A DNA stretch of 64,000 bases from Notospermus geniculatus (taxonomy: Eukaryota; Nemertea; Pilidiophora; Heteronemertea; Lineidae), in contig NMRB01000355.1 in the NCBI GenBank assembly GCA_002633025.1, positions 268,233 through 332,232 of the forward strand, given 5' to 3'. This document shows positions 11,487 through 22,237 of the stretch, piece after piece. Made by a program: the position numbers and the translations under genes. Numbering within the stretch: the stretch's first letter is position 1; every line of letters starts with the position of its first letter. The notes under the pieces are model-generated. The model saw only the letters and a program-made list of their open reading frames with translations. It ran no database searches and had not been told where the DNA came from.

Positions 11487-12039
11487 GACTCTTCCAAAGT
11501 CCATGTGGGAAGGGTGGACTGGTGAAATGTGGGCTGGATGACAAATTACACCAAATGACAGTTGTATGGAATAGAACAAATTCTATCGATGATAATATAT
11601 TTGTTCTTCTTCAACCCAAACACAAAGTTCCCATCTAATGACGGAGAATCTTTCAGCCAAAGATGATGATCGCAATCTCTATTGCCTCATATCCTTCCAT
11701 TGTTTATTTTCCATTCACCTTACCATGACGAGCGGACACGTCATTACTTTAGGTCAACACATTCAGCACAAGACAAAAGGCCCTCACATTATCTCCAAAT
11801 TGGAAAAGAAGTTGATGTTAATTTGATATGAGAAGACAAGATGATAAGGTGAAGATGTGAAGTGGTGGGAACCTGGTAGACCTCCACTTGTTGTCTGATT
11901 GTTTATCATGCCGTGGTTTCTCGACTCTTCCCGTGTTCAGGCTTCGAAGTCTTTTGGGAAAGAGTTTTTGGAAGATATCTCACCAGAGTGACTCTGCGGG
12001 AACTTTAATGTGCAACATGCTGATGATGAAGATGGAAGT
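11487..12039. other. loop between inverted SINE loci; otherwise nothing
   Basis: The spacer of the inverted repeat formed by the 11.2 kb and 12.5 kb SINE loci. No exon or repeat recognised. Confidence 0.45.
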
Positions 12040-12590
12040 CTTGGTAGCCTAGTGGTTATCACGTCCGCTTAGCAAGCGGCCGGTCCCGGGTTCGAATCCA
12101 AAAATTGACAATGTGACACTGTAATAGCCGAGAGGTTATCACGTCCACTCAGCAAGTGGCAGGTCCCAGGTTCGAATCCAGCCCGGGACATATTTGATAT
12201 CATCCCATCACATGAGACAGTAAGCCGTGGTCCGTCACATGAGACAGTAAGCCGTGGTGCCTTGTATCTTGTGCCTTCGCAAGGGCAAGTAAAAGACCCC
12301 ATCCAAGTGAGGAACATGAGTAGCTTGAGATGGCCTCTTCCGTACTTACCAGGGCCAATAATGCAGCAGGTCCTGGTTCAAATCCAGCCCGGGCCATATG
12401 GGATTAACCAACCCTGGCTCTTCACATCCATCGCATGGGACAGTAAGCCATGGTGCCTTGTACCTTGTGCCTTTGCAAGGGCAAGTAAAAGACCCCATCC
12501 AAGTGAGGAACATGAGTAGCTTGAGATGGCCTCTTCCATACTTACCAGGGCCAATAATGCTATGGCTTCGGCCCTGATGGAAAATTGAAA
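12040..12590 (+). mobile_element. compound SINE family S1 (two tRNA heads, two bodies)
   Basis: In order: a tRNA-like head (TAGCCTAGTGGTTATCACG, GGTTCGAATCC) at about 12047-12100; a second head at 12126-12180; a short duplication of CACATGAGACAGTAAGCCG; a body; a partial third B-box region (CAGGTCCTGGTTCAAATCC) at about 12366; and a second body ending GGCCCTGATGGAAAATTG. It looks like nested or head-to-tail insertion plus slippage. Confidence 0.85.
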
Positions 12591-12674
12591 TACAAATACA
12601 AAATGAAGATGCAAGTTGTTGGCAATCTGAAAATTACCCAAATCAACAACGCAGGCTGCTGGATGAACTTGAGA
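12588..12674. repeat. inverted-duplication flank (pairs with 11137-11225)
   Basis: Reverse complement of 11137-11225, ending GGATGAACTTGAGA. With the SINEs it extends the inverted arms to roughly 280-350 bp. Confidence 0.8.
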
Positions 12675-13207
12675 GAGGGTAAATTTGCAGGAGAACATAG
12701 AAGAAGTCAGTGCAGCTTCAAAAACAACCTGTTCTCTGTGTACCGGGCAGTTAAGAAGTGCCAGGCAAAGACTACATCCCAAAAAAAATCGCACGCCCAA
12801 GCTTGTTAGCATATGCTACCACGATGGCGCTACCTGCCAATATCTTGTCACCTGATAGCTGGTGCAGACTATTAAGCGTTGACAGACGTTTAATACCCAG
12901 ACAGCTGTGTAAAGGCGGGCCGCGATGGTAGGAAATATTGATCGGGGTAGTGTAACTCGAGAGACTCTTGGGAATGCAACTGAAAGATGCATACGAAATG
13001 CTGGTAGAAGGTGTGTCATGTCGTCGTTTGCCGAGGTTGGCCGTTCTCAAATAGTTTTCCCCATATGAGGCGATTCCCGACTTCTTTAATGCTCTGAATG
13101 GGTCCGATTTAGGGTGCATGCGTGCGAGCCACAACAAACTGAATTTTGAACTACAGTACCCAATAGCCATCACCCAAATGAACTGTACTGCTGACTATAA
13201 GGTCATA
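12675..13207. other. unassigned; one 133-codon open frame
   Basis: A minus-strand frame at 12772-13173 has no recognisable domain and no flanking splice signals I would trust. Treated as chance. Confidence 0.4.
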
Positions 13208-13401
13208 TGTGAGCCACTCTAGCAAAAGCTTGTCGCAACCGGAGGAAAGGGTTAACAGCCTTGCAGCACTAGAGCTGAAATGTACGTTGACGTGGGTTGA
13301 CAATCGTAGTGGACAGCAGTGACAATACATGTAGTTGGGTAAACTGATGACCAATGATGATCACCTGCGACAAGCGTCTGCTTTCGCTGGCGCGGGTCAC
13401 A
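13208..13401. mobile_element. MITE, TGTGACCC..AGCAAAAG family, copy 1
   Basis: Inverted ends are TGTGAGCCACTCTAGCAAAA and CTTTCGCTGGCGCGGGTCACA. The interior (AAACTGATGACCAATGATGA) is shared with 23398-23578. Confidence 0.8.
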
Positions 13402-14264
13402 TATTTCATCACCACCAGTGACCAGGACCTGTTGGCGGTCCGTCTTCAGTCCATCCACATTCTGTTCCTGTTTTTGGCATCTTTAAAGCCTATGCTGCCT
13501 TTGGAGTGCTCGTTGGTGCACAGAACCTTTGCAAAGGATTTTCCATGACTTTCAATGGTTTGAACAATTGCTGATCTGTAGAAGTTTCTCTGGCTTACTT
13601 GGGTTGGTACTGAAAGGCCTCTTGGCCTTTTGCATAATGTCCACTGCCTGGTCAGACTGCAGCTCGCCGGTCTCTCCTCTGAGACTTTCCCAGTTTTGTT
13701 GCATCCAGGAAGGTCACCTCTGCATCGACACTGACCTCAGGAGGTGCGTTCATGGTGTCCAAGCCCCTCCACATTGTAAGTCCATGGATGGGGGGGGGGG
13801 TTGGAAGCAAGTGGCACTATCTTTCTCTACGAAGAGACTTTGCCCACAGATCAAAACAGAGATTGCGTCTAACAATGTTGAGATGGTCCCTCATCAGACA
13901 TGTCTAGACACCTTGAAAGTATCAGATACAAAGTCATTCTCATAAAGAGCCTTCCTTTTCATATCCTGTGATGTTCCTATCCAAGCTGCGTAATTTCAGT
14001 CCAACAGCCAGTGTTCTTTGATCAGGCATGCACTGCTGGTGATGTTACCGAGGGTAGTCATTTTTCAATACGTGGAATTATAGGTGTGCAGCTTATTTCG
14101 TAGATCTGACGACAGTGGAATTGTCACGCAAGTTAGTGACAAGAAAGCGTACCGAATGAAAGTTGTACGTTTAGGAGACACGTTCAGCTTCGTGAAGAAC
14201 TAACCACCGTGACCACATCATATGGTGGACCCAGACGGGGTGCCGCTTATTTGGTGGATCTGCA
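13402..14264. other. unassigned; contains an 11-base G run
   Basis: An open frame of 138 codons (13529-13945, plus) resembles no family. A G run lies at about 13790-13800. No conserved repeat seen. Confidence 0.4.
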
Positions 14265-14875
14265 ACTGCGGAATGGGGAACTTAAGGAACTAATGTCACA
14301 AAGCGGCGTTGCGGCCAAAGTTTCTTTTTTCTGATTTTATTTCCATTAACCCTTTCGCTGTGCCTGGTGACGTGCAGTGCACGTCATGGCACATGCGCAG
14401 TCCAGTGCGTGTGACGTGCAGTACATGGCATGCACAATTTGTTTAATAACTGACACGCACGAGGCCTCTTTATCTTTATAAATGGTATACGCACTTGGGA
14501 TTTGATCAAAATACAACAGATGGCTATACTTTTGAATGTTTTTTGGCGCCGTTAGGAGGTGGCTCCACTGACCCAACCACGTGCCGCATGGGGCGTGGCA
14601 TGGCAAAAAATGGCTGACCCAACAACCCTTATGGTCACCTGACATTAAAATCTTGTCGCAGATGAAAATTTCTACGATTTCGTTGCTTTTCCACGTAACT
14701 GTATAGACAGGATGGCGATAAGGGCAATGTTTTTGTCTCATTAATTCCTGTAGAAAGATGTATAGGCCATTTTTGATGATGCAACGTCAACACTTAAAAC
14801 GACGTCAATGACATCACCGCGGTCGCACCGCTCGCAGCGCCGACCTGTTGGATAAGCGGCACACAAGTTAGTAAC
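14265..14875. repeat. interspersed repeat R1, copy 1 (with insertion)
   Basis: GGAACTAATGTCACAA at the left, GCAGATGAAAATTTCT in the middle and GGTCGCACCGCTC at the right all recur in order at 39575-39930. About 250 bp in the middle (roughly 14350-14610) is absent from the second copy. The right part holds GACGTCAATGACATCA. Confidence 0.7.
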
Positions 14876-15394
14876 AAGAAATGGTACTGAATCTCAAGAT
14901 TTACGAGAATGGTACAGCTTTGTGTCGGCGGAGAGAAACAACCGCTACATCATGGTGCACCAGACAGTCAGTCGGTGAATTTGTGGGCGATCCACAGACG
15001 ACTGTCATAACATAGTGCAGATCTCGTCCCTAATTTGATAAGTTAGGAATATAGGATAAAGTCATCATGGGAAATCTCCCTATCAATCTGTCAGCGCTGC
15101 GTTCACCGCTACACTGAGTTGATTATCCTCCCATTACGAGGGTGATTATTATTTTATCTGCATATGAACTATTCAGTTGCACATAGTATTAAATACTAGT
15201 GTATGAGGTGTTGACTACCGCAGCGGGGAATGTGTATGCAAACTCCCAAGTGAGAACATCATGGTGGTGATGCACGCTATAAATTTTATAGTGTTAGTAA
15301 GGGTATTTCTAACAGTTTGAGCTGCAGAAGACTAACTTGTTGCATCAACCACGTCATCATGTTGTTTTAACTCACTGCTGACAATAGCTTACAG
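14876..15394. other. no recognisable feature
   Basis: AT-rich; no repeat partner noticed. Confidence 0.45.
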
Positions 15395-15910
15395 TATGAT
15401 GCACAAATGACCGTGACAGTACGTTGCACAATTGACCTCACTTCCACGCTGCGCACCATCCATGTACCACATGCAGCATCATGCGCGTACCGTCCTCGTA
15501 TCTTCTGCGGAGTCGCGCACCGTCATGGAAGGCACGCAGTGAAGACGTAACGTCATTCGCCCGTGGTGCACGGAGGTCACGCAGAAGAGATCCGTGACAC
15601 ACCCTTACCATACGCAATGAACTAGAGCGTACCTTCCATGCACGCGGAAGGTATGCGGATAAAGGTAGGTCACTTGTGCAATATACTGTACCTTTATCCC
15701 TTTATCCGTGTACCTACCGCCTACATCACGCGGAAGGTACGCTCCACGTCACACGTCTTTTCCACGTGACCTTTACAGGCCACGCACGGATAACGTTATG
15801 TCTTCACTGCGTGCCTTCCATACGAGGTCGGTATGCGCATGACGCTGCATGTGATATGCAGATGGTACATGGCGCGGAAGGTAGGTCAAATCGTGCAAAG
15901 TACGGTAGCT
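15395..15910. mobile_element. large palindromic MITE
   Basis: The left arm (about 15420-15560: GTACGTTGCACAATTGACCT ... GGAAGGCACGCAGTGAAGAC) is complementary to 15780-15905 (GTCTTCACTGCGTGCCTTCC ... AGGTCAAATCGTGCAAAGTAC). A second nested palindrome (GTACCTTCC / GGAAGGTA) fills the centre. Confidence 0.75.
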
Positions 15911-15988
15911 CTTAGCAATAACAACTGCAGTTTTCGTGAGTATATGCTGGTTCAGGTCAGTTTCAAAGATTCACTCAGTCACAAATGA

Positions 15989-16260
15989 GCCACGGTGGTG
16001 TCGTGGTTCGGGTCTCTGACGAGCAGTCAGAGGGTCCCGGGTTCAAATCCCACTGTGGCGTGAGACTTTAGGCAAGTCTCGTTGCCTCACTGGCCTCTCT
16101 CCACCCAGGTGTAAAATGGGTACCGGTCAGAAATGCTCAGATTGTAGCGCTGAATGAGCAGCTCATCTGAGTTCTACTGAAAGTTTCAGGATAGACTGGG
16201 CTTAAAGTGTAAAGTCGGATGACACCTCTACCATTGTTGATATCAGACTATAAACCAAAC
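15989..16260 (+). mobile_element. tRNA-headed SINE, family S2
   Basis: 15989-16059 folds as a near-complete tRNA: acceptor GCCACGG with CTGTGGC, anticodon stem TCTGA/TCAGA around loop CGAGCAG (AGC at the anticodon position), and B box GGTTCAAATCC. A SINE body follows (TCCACCCAGGTGTAAAATGG, then GATAGACTGGGCTTAAAGTG). The 3' part recurs on the minus strand at 29024-29345. Confidence 0.88.
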
Positions 16261-16845
16261 TTTAACTTTAACAAATCCGTTTTCTGGCACAAGTAGCTAG
16301 TGTAAGTATCATTGCACTGTGTTGTATCCAGGTGTCTGGAAGTTATTATGCCATCTGTGAACTTCCCAAATGTTCCATCACACAGAAGGTAATATTGATG
16401 TATCAACATCATCATCTTTCTGATCAAGTGCATCCAGATAATCACAATGTGAGCATTTGGCAAGTTATATTCCAATTTCATTATCAAAATGTAGAAATAA
16501 TTATACACTATTGCTTCAAAACATTTTAAGTGGAATAATTTATTGCGTGACGTGTCAGGTGGGATGTTTTGTGTCAAGCTCTTGCCCAGAGGCACCTGTG
16601 AAATAACTGAATATAATTTCCGACAGGAAATAAGAGCAGTTGATCTCTGTAACCCTAGACATGATCCCTTATCCGATGGTAATTGGTTGACAATATGGTG
16701 GAAATGTCACATTCGGAAGAAAGACATTGACATTTGGATGTTTGCAAAGAAGAAGCATGAGGGAAATTTGATGGCCTTGGAATTCATGATTCCACTGCGG
16801 TCGTCTTCAAAAGCAAGGGTCATAGCTCTTTGTGTGAGATACAGA
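16261..16845. other. no recognisable feature
   Basis: AT-rich. Overlapping frames on both strands (115 and 123 codons) look random. Confidence 0.45.
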
Positions 16846-16864
16846 CCTTCCAACAAAGGTTACA

Positions 16865-17093
16865 GGAAAATTCGTCCCCGGATAATTCGTCCCTGGAAAA
16901 TTCATCCCGGATAATTCGTCCTCAACGAAAATTCGTCCCCAGGGAAAATTTGTCCGCAGAAAATTCGTCCCCGGAAAAATTCGTCCCCGGAAAAATTCGT
17001 CCCCGGAAAAATTCGTCCCCAGGGAAAATTCTGGGGACGAATTTTCCGGGGACGAATTTTCCGGGGACGAATTATCCGGGGACGAATTTTCCA
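16865..17093. repeat. inverting minisatellite, unit about 15-16 bp
   Basis: About nine units of AAAATTCGTCCCCGG (some decayed) run to about 17028. The orientation then flips and four units read GGGGACGAATTTTCC. The whole array can fold on itself. It sits between a partial and a complete end of the host MITE. Confidence 0.9.
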
Positions 17094-17121
17094 AGAGCCA
17101 CCAACAAAGATGGTGGTCTAA

Positions 17122-17252
17122 GGGGTGGTTCATACTCCGTCCAGATTTTACGCCGACTACGATCAATTTCAATGTGTGTGCACATTCACGCCTTGGAAAC
17201 CTGCGATCAGTTTCATGCGCTTGACGGTCCCTGAGCAAGTATGAATTGGCCC
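17122..17252. mobile_element. 131-bp nested MITE with TAA duplication
   Basis: Ends are GGGGTGGTTCATACT and AGTATGAATTGGCCC, flanked by TAA (17119-17121, 17253-17255). The sibling copy at 28178-28492 reads uninterrupted GTAACAG here, an empty site. The 3-bp TWA-type target fits a PIF/Harbinger-like origin. Confidence 0.85.
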
Positions 17253-17701
17253 TAACAGTCCTCACCATATGACGTCAGAAGCTGAATACCATTCAATGGC
17301 CGGTGGCACGCTACATGTAAACTGGTCAAGCAGGCCATGGGGACAACAGTTTAGGTAAAATAATTGTCTGAGAGGATGCATTTGGTAGTGTTATATCATG
17401 CTTAGACAATGAATGGCCACGACGTCATGTGGGAGAACTAGTACGCCACCAACTTTGTTGCAAATGTCCATATAGCATGTGTAGCCTGGTCAGAATTTGG
17501 TAAGCTGCACTGTAACACCCTGTGCAGTGTCGGGCGGAGGGATTCCAACATTGTCGTACAGGTCAGAGGTCGTTGCCATCTTGATTCCCTATTAAACACG
17601 CCCTTCTTCGGAGCTTTCTAAATTTCTTTCAATATTCTCTTGTAGTTTGCAACAGTACTCTTTGACCAAGCAAGGTACATTTCAGATTCATGATATCATT
17701 T

Positions 17702-17958
17702 CAGGCGCGGATCCAGAGGGGGGGTTTTGGGGGTCGTGACCCCCCCCTGCTCGCCACTACCAATTGTTTTTTTTTCAGTAATTTCCGACAATAAGCAAAA
17801 AATGCAAGAATAAAGCTTCTGTTTTGATACTGAGATGCCAGGAAATCGCGTCTACGGCCTTCTAGATCCGTCGGGCCGGGGATCTTCGCCGCCCGCCCGA
17901 AACGACCGCCTAAGGCGGCCCTGACCCCCCTCTGCCCAAAATCCTGGATCCGCGCCTG
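17702..17958. mobile_element. hAT-like MITE, 5-bp duplication CATTT
   Basis: CAGGCGCGGATCC and GGATCCGCGCCTG ends are flanked by CATTT at 17697-17701 and 17959-17963. Its right part is repeated at 19067-19254 as part of the large duplication. Confidence 0.85.
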
Positions 17959-18960
17959 CATTTGGAACCTTTATTTTGTTAAAGGGGCAGAGTATTCATT
18001 CCTGTCCTGCACTAAACATAGCTGGGTGAAGGGAGACCTCTATTGACAATGTTGTTGAACTACTGCTTATCAACCTCGCCCCATGTTGAGTAACTCTCGT
18101 TCCTAGGGAATCCACGTATGCATTGTATTGTAATCATACATTCTCCAACACTGGGGCAAAAGGCAAAACTATGGTATTGGAGAATGATGCAATCACCGCC
18201 GGTCGCGCCAGCTATCGAAAAACGTGACAATAATGCTGCCCTTTAACTGTCAGCCAAGCTCTTAAAATAGGGCCTTGACTGCAAGTGTAAGTGGGTTATT
18301 TCACAAACTGTTTCAAAATTACTACTAGCGTGCACTAGAAGTTGTGTCTGGCGGAGAAAATTGAAATAGATGGCGTAATGAATCTTTGTTACCACAGATT
18401 AGCCTGTAATTTTCTTGTGTTCCGAAGCCAACAATGACATCAAAAAGAATAACAACCACGCAAAATGATCAATACAACTTTCCCATGACGGTTATCTTCA
18501 AAATAGGCCCATTAATCATCTCCCTAAACGTATATTCTCATTTACCAAAATTGATCAAACGGAAAATTTGCCATTCTGATCATAGGAAATGAATTACAAA
18601 CTTTCCCTCCGGCAATACTGAATAAGTTTGCATTTTTTACCTGTAACAGTTCTTAATTAATAAACATCAAAGATAAGATTGTTTTTTGGCAACGTTTGTG
18701 TAAAAAACGAACTCCACCAAATATGTATGTCCTTTGGTCTGGTTGGAAACCGCTGTGATTTAATTTAATTTTTATCTCCTGCGATGAAAAGTTCCCCTCC
18801 ACATTCCACCAGGCAGGATGTTGTGCTGCACCGGCTCTCTCAGCACTAGTCTGACTTCCACTTCCGTTCGTCAAATATTACGTTTCAAACTGCTACCCAC
18901 TATGCCACCCACGCTCTGAAACTGCCTCCCTTGACGCGATCCTCAAAGTATCACTAATAG
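17771..18960 (+). repeat. 1.2-kb direct duplication, unit 1
   Basis: Nearly identical to 19067-20246. I see only scattered single-base differences over the first kilobase and more toward the end (small indels after the CAGCACTAGTC block). It includes part of a hAT-like MITE and a whole TTAA-MITE. No coding frame. See the entry at 19066. Confidence 0.95.
17983..18242. mobile_element. TTAA-MITE, AGGGGCA family, copy 1
   Basis: 260 bp, TTAA on both sides (17979-17982, 18243-18246). Conserved inner blocks are GGGAGACCTCTATTGACAA, CATTCTCCAACACTGGGGC and GGTATTGGAGAATGATGC. Five copies in the window. Confidence 0.9.
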
Positions 18961-19065
18961 AGCTTGAGCCGCGGCTCATTATGACGTCACGTTTGACCTG
19001 CAGTCCGCCATGCTGGCGGTCAACGACAAAGTGCTCAAAAAGCTCCAAAGAAATTTTACTCATTT

Positions 19066-19066
19066 N
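19066..19066. other. single-N assembly join between two duplicate units
   Basis: The 27 bases before the N (19039-19065) recur exactly at 20883-20909, beyond the second unit, where they continue smoothly into CCTGCAATTTG. The second unit starts immediately after the N. This is the signature of two haplotype contigs abutted at a placeholder N. Confidence 0.85.
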
Positions 19067-20246
19067 TTTTTCAGTAATTTCCGACAATAAGCAAAAAATG
19101 CAAGAATAAAGCTTCTGTTTTGATACTGAGATGCCAGGAAATCGCGTCTACGGCCTTCTAGATCCGTCGGGCCGGGGATCTTCGCCGCCCGCCCGAAACG
19201 ACCGCCTAAGGCGGCCCTGACCCCCCTCTGCCCAAAATCCTGGATCCGCGCCTGCATTTGGAACCTTTATTTTGTTAAAGGGGCAGAGTATTCATTCCTG
19301 TCCTGCACTAAACATAGCTGGGTGAAGGGAGACCTCTATTGACAATGTTGTTGAACTACTGCTTATCAACCTCGCCCCATGTTGAGTAACTCTCGTTCCT
19401 AGGGAATCCACGTATGCATTGTATTGTAATCATACATTCTCCAACACTGGGGCAAAAGGCAAAACTATGGTATTGGAGAATGATGCAATCACCGCCGGTC
19501 GCGCCAGCTATCGAAAAACGTGACAATAATGCTGCCCTTTAACTGTCAGCCAAGCTCTTAAAATAGGGCCTTGACTGCAAGTGTAAGTGGGTTATTTCAC
19601 AAACTGTTTCAAAATTACTACTAGCGTGCACGAGAAGTTGTGTCTGGCGGAGAAAATTGAAATAGATGGCGTAATGAATCTTTGTTACCACAGATTAGCC
19701 GGTAATTTTCTTGTGTTCCGAAGCCAACAATGACATCAAAAAGAATAACAACCACGCAAAATGATCAATACAACTTTCCCATGACGGTTATCTTCAAAAT
19801 AGGCCCATTAATCATCTCCCTAAACGTATATTCTCATTTACCAAAATTGATCAAACGGAAAATTTGCCATTCTGATCATAGGAAATGAATTACAAACTTT
19901 CCCTCTGGCATACTGAATAAGTTTGCATTTTTTACCTGTAACAGTTCTTAATTAATAAACATCAAAGATAAGATTGTTTTTTGACAACATTTGTGTAAAA
20001 AACAAACTCCACCAAATATGTATGTCCTTTGGTCTGGTTGGAAACTGCTGTGATTTAATTTAATTTTTATCTCCTGCGACGAAAAGTTCCCCCTCCACAT
20101 TCCACCAGGCAGGTTGCTGTGCTGCATCGGCTCTCTCAGCACTAGTCATGATCGTCAAACATTATGTTTTCCACTACTGACTATGTTACCCACACGACGC
20201 TCTGAAACTGCCTCCGTTGACGCGATCCTCAAAGTATCACTAATAG
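19067..20246 (+). repeat. 1.2-kb direct duplication, unit 2
   Basis: Alternative version of 17771-18960. After it, this version carries about 640 bp (20247-20882) absent from the other, including a TA-MITE. That looks like an insertion/deletion polymorphism between haplotypes. Confidence 0.95.
19279..19538. mobile_element. TTAA-MITE, AGGGGCA family, copy 2 (in duplication)
   Basis: Duplicate of 17983-18242, with TTAA at 19275-19278 and 19539-19542. Confidence 0.9.
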
Positions 20247-20574
20247 ACGGCATTAGTTGTCCGATTCGGTTGTCCGATTCGGGAATCCCCACTGGGAATC
20301 TGCCGAGATTGTGAGTTTACAGTGTACATTTTGTAGGTGCATCTAATAGCCAATCAGAAAGTGTGTTACGGCGGCGGCGGTGGTTAAACCCGTGATGATG
20401 GCTTGTGATTGGATCCCTCATCAAACAGCGCCATCTATTGATGATCTTCACTTTTGGCGCCAATCATGCCAGTGTTTAGTGGGTCTATACCAACTGAACA
20501 CTGGCGATGAGTGTAAGGTGCTGTCAACATGGTCAACTCCCATGTCATGATCTTTCAATCATGTATTTGACTCT

Positions 20575-20817
20575 AGATGATTCTCGAATTTGCAGATCTG
20601 CGCACTTTTGCCGAAATCTCAACCAGAATCTCGATCTGAAACCAGCTGACGTGACGCCATCCATGATTCAGCAATGGTCGACTCTGAAGCAACGTCTTCG
20701 ACGTCACTGTCATAGGGTTGTCTGCATTACGTCGTTTAGTTTCAGACCGAGGTTGTGGTTGAGATTTTGGCGGAAGTGTGAAAATCTTTGTCATTTACGT
20801 CAATTTGAGAACGGTCT
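20575..20817. mobile_element. palindromic TA-MITE (AGAC ends), copy 3
   Basis: TAGATGATTCTCGAATTTGC start, AATTTGAGAACGGTCTA end. The centre is shared with 23741-23974, its closest relative here. Present only in the 20 kb version of the duplicated locus. Confidence 0.82.
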
Positions 20818-20909
20818 ATACTGACAGGATTCCAGAACAAACAGAGAACATGGTTTCTCCAATACTTTCTCGCTCATCATATAAAGCTCCAAAGAAATTT
20901 TACTCATTT

Positions 20910-21213
20910 AACCCTGCAATTTGATCATCATCATAAACCCATTTTCTTTTGGATTAGGCGTACAACCTTTCTCATACACTTTGTGTTCTTTTCGGAGTCT
21001 GAATATCTGGGAACGTGAAGTAAGGGTTATAGGCATACATATCTCTTCTGTGGCCAGACAGTCAGGAATGAGAAGAACATCTATTTCTTTAATGAAGCAC
21101 CCAAGAAAAACAATAAGAAAAGACACCTGATAAGAAGCACGAGCCTCTGCCTGACGAACTCAAAGTGGACCAGAGAGTACCAAGGAGAAAAGAATGAGGA
21201 AAACTTACCCAGC
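20910..21213. other. no recognisable feature
   Basis: Two overlapping 70-codon frames on opposite strands, no resemblance. Confidence 0.45.
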
Positions 21214-21693
21214 CAGGCATGGATCAGGGGGCCTGGAGGTCCGCCTCCCTGCTCTCAACCCAACCAGCAATGATTTTTTCAATGTCTGATTTTTTTCTCA
21301 GAAACCCTCAATTTTTGACTGGCAAAGAATTGGCATTCTATTTCTAATGTTCTCATGGTGGCTCGTGCCTTTCGGCGCTTGTGTTATCCGACTTCACCCT
21401 CTACCATGTTGGCCACTTGAAATATGCCGAAACCCACCATTCCCTGGTGTTACCAACCATGGCTCCCTGAACTTCGGCCCCCTCAGCCTTTAGAATAAGT
21501 ACAGCCCTGATTTCGCAGCTGCAGTGCCGGGAAATTAGCATCTCCGGCGTTCCAGCTTTTAAAAATTTTTCTCCATAAGGGCGGGCACCCCCTTGCACTC
21601 CTCCATGAGGGTGTACCCCCCCCCACACACTTTGGCTGTGCCTTCTTTTGCCTGAGCCCTCCCCCCCTGCAAAAAATCCTGGATCCGCCCCTG
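21214..21693. mobile_element. hAT-like non-autonomous element
   Basis: CAGGCATGGATCA start, GGATCCGCCCCTG end; flanks CCAGC and CCAGT (4 of 5 match). The interior matches 5591-6007 (CTCAATTTTTGACTGGCAAA; AATATGCCGAAACCCACCAT). C-rich tracts at 21617-21670. Confidence 0.82.
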
Positions 21694-22237
21694 CCAGTGA
21701 GTATTGTAAAGCGAGAAAGACGGCTGAGCAAGTGTTTTAGTTGAGTTGGTTATGTTCCCACACATCTATCTGGAAAACTCGAAGAAGCCAATGTCGGATT
21801 TCGCTGAATGATAACAGGATCGAGTAGACAATAGACAATCACTGTATACGCTCACACAGCAAACTGTCTGAAAATCTCGCACGATGCCCTAAGCAAAAAT
21901 CTCTCTTTGTTTGATTTCTATGGAGGAGCTATTTTGGAACTGGGACATTCAACCAGTGTATAGGTTAATTTTTTCTACGATTTCGAATCATGTATAATTT
22001 CAACACATTTTTGTTGGCGCTCCGATTTATTTATTCAAAATTCGCCAACCCGCCGCCGAGGGGCTTTTATCCTTTAGGGTCCTGGGATTCTCTGCACCAG
22101 GAATTGTTATCTAGTGTATTGTGCAGCATCCACTTTTATCCGAGATGGCGTTGCGTTGCTTGTTTGGGGCCATATGCAGTTTCGCTGAAATATCAGGCAT
22201 GAATCCTTGCAAGGGTTTACAATTGAACTCTCAGAAT
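21694..22237. other. no recognisable feature
   Basis: Nothing recognised on either strand. Confidence 0.45.

Larger units (their letters stand above)
16846..17465 (+). mobile_element. MITE, CCAACAAAGATGG family, copy B (with array and insertion)
   Basis: Begins CTTCCAACAAAGG, is interrupted by the inverting array at 16865-17093, restarts with CCAACAAAGATGGTGG at about 17100, and carries a nested element (17122-17252). It ends near CCACCAACTTTGTTG. Interior blocks such as TAATTGTCTGAGAGGATGC match copies A and C. Confidence 0.78.

Noticed and set aside
12378-12812. 144-codon minus-strand open frame, and similar frames at 2760-3038, 8784-9113 and 11110-11394 with EEAISSYSCSSLGWG
   Set aside because: The shared peptide is simply the SINE S1 body read in one frame. 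Copies differ by indels and stop codons, and it appears wherever the SINE does.
13529-13945. 138-codon frame with several Cys
   Set aside because: No recognisable fold or family, no splice context, and it crosses a G homopolymer.
15989-16059. Functional tRNA-Ala gene
   Set aside because: It folds well, but it is followed directly by a SINE body also found without the head at 29 kb. There is no oligo-T terminator after position 16059, so it is the SINE promoter region.
16807-17268. 153-codon minus frame (and 134-codon plus frame) with ENSSPE / NFSG repeats
   Set aside because: Both are translations of the inverting GGGGACGAATTTT array on opposite strands.
17702-17958. Frame repeated at 17701-17961 and 19060-19257 (QDFGQRGVRAALGG)
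   Set aside because: It is the hAT-like MITE read through its GC-rich end, duplicated only because the locus is present twice.
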